Shown piece after piece: positions 5,322 to 7,107 of a stretch of DNA of 7,107 bases. This DNA comes from Nitrospira sp. (GTDB lineage: Bacteria > Nitrospirota > Nitrospiria > Nitrospirales > Nitrospiraceae), in assembly GCA_015904055.1 (NCBI GenBank), contig JABMDE010000014.1, positions 49,535 to 56,641 of the forward strand. The letters are read 5' to 3'. Within the stretch, counting starts at the first letter, position 1; the number at the start of each line of letters is the position of its first letter. The notes under the pieces were generated by a model. It was not told the DNA's origin. It made no database searches and was given only the letters and a program-made list of their open reading frames with translations. Position numbers and translations under genes: made by a program.

Positions 5322-6530
5322 TTACGATCGGTAGCTTGCGTTGATACGGACATAGTCATACGAGAGGTCGGTCGTCCACATGTGCGCCTGCGCTCGGCCA
5401 TCCCCAAGATCCACCGCAATCGTAAATTCTTTTTGTTTGAAGACCTGTGCGATTTTCTGTTCGGCTGCGAGCCCCACTCCCATGCCTCGCTTGACCATCA
5501 CAACATTATCGAAACGTACTGCCACGTTATTGGGGTTGATGGGAACGTTGGATCGGCCGATGGCGCCCATGACTCGGCCCCAGTTGGCGTCTTCTCCAAA
5601 CAGGGCCGTCTTGACAAGATTGGACGTGGCAATCGTGGCTGCCACACGTTTGGCGGCTGTCACTGTTGCGGCTCCCGTCACCAGGACCTTCACGACCTTG
5701 GTCACGCCTTCACCGTCTCGGCAAATGGCGAGGGCCAGTTGTTCAGAGGCTTCGGTCAGGAGTTGGGTGAAGTGGCGATAGTAGGCGGTCCCTTGCCGGA
5801 TCAGAGGATTCTTGGCCAGTCCGTTGGCCAGACAGAGCACGGTGTCGTTGGTGCTAGTGTCGCCGTCCACGGTAATGCAATTAAATGATTGGTCGACGGC
5901 GGACTTGAGCGCAAGCTGAAGTGCTGCAGGCGCAATCGCGGCATCGGTGGTCAGATACGCCAGCATCGTGGCCATATTGGGATGGATCATTCCGGAGCCT
6001 TTGGCCATGCCACCGATGGTCACGACTTTGCCGCCGATCTTACCTCGGACGACGACGGTCTTTGGACGGAGGTCGGTGGTCAGAATAGCTTGGGCGGCCT
6101 GGGGCCCGCCGTGGCTGCTGAGTTGGGTGATCAAGGCCGGGATTCCCGCTTTGATCCGATCGATCGGCAGCACGCGGCCGATGACGCCGGTTGATCCGAT
6201 AAAGACGTGATGCACTGGAATGGCAAGATTCTGCGCGACGGACGAGGCCATAACCTGCGCTGCGGCCAGTCCGTCCGCGCCTGTGCAGGCATTCGCGTTT
6301 CCGCTATTCACAATGATGGCGCGGCCCTGCCGCCGCCGGAGGTGTAATCGATCGAGAATAACCGGAGCGGCGGCGACCAGGTTTTTTGTGAAGACCCCGG
6401 CAATCGGCCCGCTGACGGCTGACACGACGAGCGCCAGATCGAGGATTCCCGGCTTCTTGATGCCGCAATGGATGCCGGCTGCTTCAAAACCTAATGGAGC
6501 GGTTACACCGGAGGTCTGGTTTGTCTTCAC
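5322..6530 (-). CDS. argJ: Bifunctional ornithine acetyltransferase/N-acetylglutamate synthase, copy 2
   Basis: This is a second full-length 402-residue ArgJ, 387 of 402 residues identical to copy 1. All family motifs are kept, including the cleavage site A187/T188 in HPNMATML, the NSGNANACTG segment and TNDT. It starts at GTG (6528-6530), 52 bases after the argC stop at 6583, and ends TAA at 5322-5324. Most substitutions are conservative (V/I at 111, 130, 169). Several change charge: R253H, K332N, D342N and N377D relative to copy 1. Silent changes are frequent, so both copies have evolved under constraint. As it lies directly behind the longer argC segment, this may be the ancestral operon copy, if argC is complete outside the window. 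Two catalytically equivalent genes in tandem would raise dosage but add no obvious new reaction. Confidence 0.96.
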   Translation of the reverse strand: MKTNQTSGVTAPLGFEAAGIHCGIKKPGILDLALVVSAVSGPIAGVFTKNLVAAAPVILDRLHLRRRQGRAIIVNSGNANACTGADGLAAAQVMASSVAQNLAIPVHHVFIGSTGVIGRVLPIDRIKAGIPALITQLSSHGGPQAAQAILTTDLRPKTVVVRGKIGGKVVTIGGMAKGSGMIHPNMATMLAYLTTDAAIAPAALQLALKSAVDQSFNCITVDGDTSTNDTVLCLANGLAKNPLIRQGTAYYRHFTQLLTEASEQLALAICRDGEGVTKVVKVLVTGAATVTAAKRVAATIATSNLVKTALFGEDANWGRVMGAIGRSNVPINPNNVAVRFDNVVMVKRGMGVGLAAEQKIAQVFKQKEFTIAVDLGDGRAQAHMWTTDLSYDYVRINASYRS

Positions 6531-6582
6531 GGTCAGTCGTTGGATGTGTGGGATGAAAAAGTCGATGGCTGTCAGTTGGTCA

Positions 6583-7107
6583 TTACGGGTAGCTGCTTGG
6601 CAGGGTAAGCCCGCTCTCTTCAGGGAGCCCCATCATTAGATTCATGGCTTGGATGGCCTGGCCTGCGGCGCCTTTTACCAGATTGTCGACGGCAGCGACT
6701 GTCACCACCCATCCGGCCCGCGGATCGGTGTAGACCCCGACATCGCAAAAATTGGAGCCTTTGATGTATCGGGGATTGGGGACGATGTCCTCATAGAGCC
6801 GGACAAACCGTTCTCCCTTGTAAAACTCCTGATACAAGGACCTGAGATCGGCGAGCGTCATGTCACGCACCAGCTTGCAGTACGCCGTACTGAGAATTCC
6901 GCGATTCATCGGCACCAAATGCGGTGTAAAGGTGACAGTTACTGATCCGGTCTTTCCGCTCATGCCGGATAACTCTTGTTCGATTTCCGGGATATGCCGA
7001 TGTTTGCCGATCTTGTATGGTTCCAGTGATTCATGGGCTTCCGGGAAATGATAGGGGAGAGCAGGGCTGCGTCCGGCGCCGGAGATGCCGGACTTGGCAT
7101 CGATCAC
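6583..7107 (-). CDS. argC: N-acetyl-gamma-glutamyl-phosphate reductase, C-terminal half, runs off window (copy 2)
   Basis: From the window edge the frame reads VIDAKSGISGAGR, then the same conserved ArgC blocks as copy 1: HRHIPEIEQEL, FTPHLVPMNRG, GSNFCDVGVYTD and DNLVKGAAGQAIQ, to TAA at 6583-6585. About 175 of the usual ~345 residues are visible. The GTG codon at the edge is internal valine, not a start. It differs from copy 1 by A to S, K to Q and I to V substitutions. ArgC acts one step before the aminotransferase whose product ArgJ deacetylates, and the 52-bp gap to argJ suggests one transcript. Whether it is whole depends on sequence beyond 7107. Confidence 0.9.
   Translation of the reverse strand: MIDAKSGISGAGRSPALPYHFPEAHESLEPYKIGKHRHIPEIEQELSGMSGKTGSVTVTFTPHLVPMNRGILSTAYCKLVRDMTLADLRSLYQEFYKGERFVRLYEDIVPNPRYIKGSNFCDVGVYTDPRAGWVVTVAAVDNLVKGAAGQAIQAMNLMMGLPEESGLTLPSSYP

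Larger units (their letters stand above)
5286..7107. repeat. Tandem duplication unit 2 (cut by window end)
   Basis: This is the second copy of the 1832-bp unit, in direct orientation, beginning at the same AAGCGAGAACG as unit 1. It covers 1822 of 1832 bases; the window stops 10 bases before the position equivalent to the unit 1/unit 2 junction. It cannot be seen whether argC is complete beyond 7107 (ancestral copy) or whether another breakpoint follows. Confidence 0.93.

Overview
The window looks like a short, repeat-rich piece of chromosome from a Gram-negative bacterium. A protein with a PEP-CTERM sorting signal, a bacterial-type group II intron, a REP-associated (RAYT) transposase remnant and the argC-argJ gene order are together compatible with Nitrospira or a related environmental lineage. 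That assignment is inference and only moderately secure. No complete defence system, CRISPR array, tRNA or rRNA gene was seen.

Left part (1-2640): a graveyard of mobile-element pieces around one intact gene. Positions 1-87 resemble the end of an IS21-family insertion sequence. They abut the in-frame C-terminal part of a group II intron reverse transcriptase/maturase (86-610). Directly after its stop codon lie a complete intron domain V and a domain VI with a bulged A (611-684), so the intron 3' end is preserved although the 5' part is gone. Positions 685-848 hold nothing I recognise. Positions 849-1083 are a small element bounded by perfect 13-bp inverted repeats that carries only the first ~30 codons of a RAYT transposase. 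On the minus strand, 1279-2034 encodes a secreted PEP-CTERM protein of unknown function. Positions 2168-2360 hold a structured leader and the N-terminal helix-turn-helix stub of an IS30-like transposase. Positions 2361-2642 are non-coding or degraded, with a diverged 24-bp direct repeat and a doubtful 33-codon ORF.

Right part (2643-7107): amino-acid metabolism genes on the minus strand, rearranged. Transcription runs right to left. An alanine racemase gene (alr) that has lost about its first 100-120 codons (2643-3455) lies next to a direct tandem duplication with a period of exactly 1832 bp (3454-5285 and 5286-7107+). Each unit contains one complete argJ (402 codons, 96% identical proteins) and the C-terminal half of argC. 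In copy 1 argC is cut off just downstream of where its catalytic cysteine should be. In copy 2 it runs off the window 10 bases before the equivalent breakpoint. ArgC and ArgJ act in arginine biosynthesis: ArgC makes N-acetylglutamate semialdehyde and ArgJ recycles the acetyl group from acetylornithine to glutamate.

The main puzzle is this duplication. Both breakpoints, one into alr and one into argC, lie at the same base of the same 36-bp sequence that follows argJ. The two copies are ~5% diverged, with mostly silent changes even in the truncated argC. They therefore diverged while argC was whole, and the junction is younger than the divergence. A recent repeat-mediated rearrangement between diverged copies, or an assembly chimera of two strain haplotypes, both fit. 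The sequence alone cannot decide between them.
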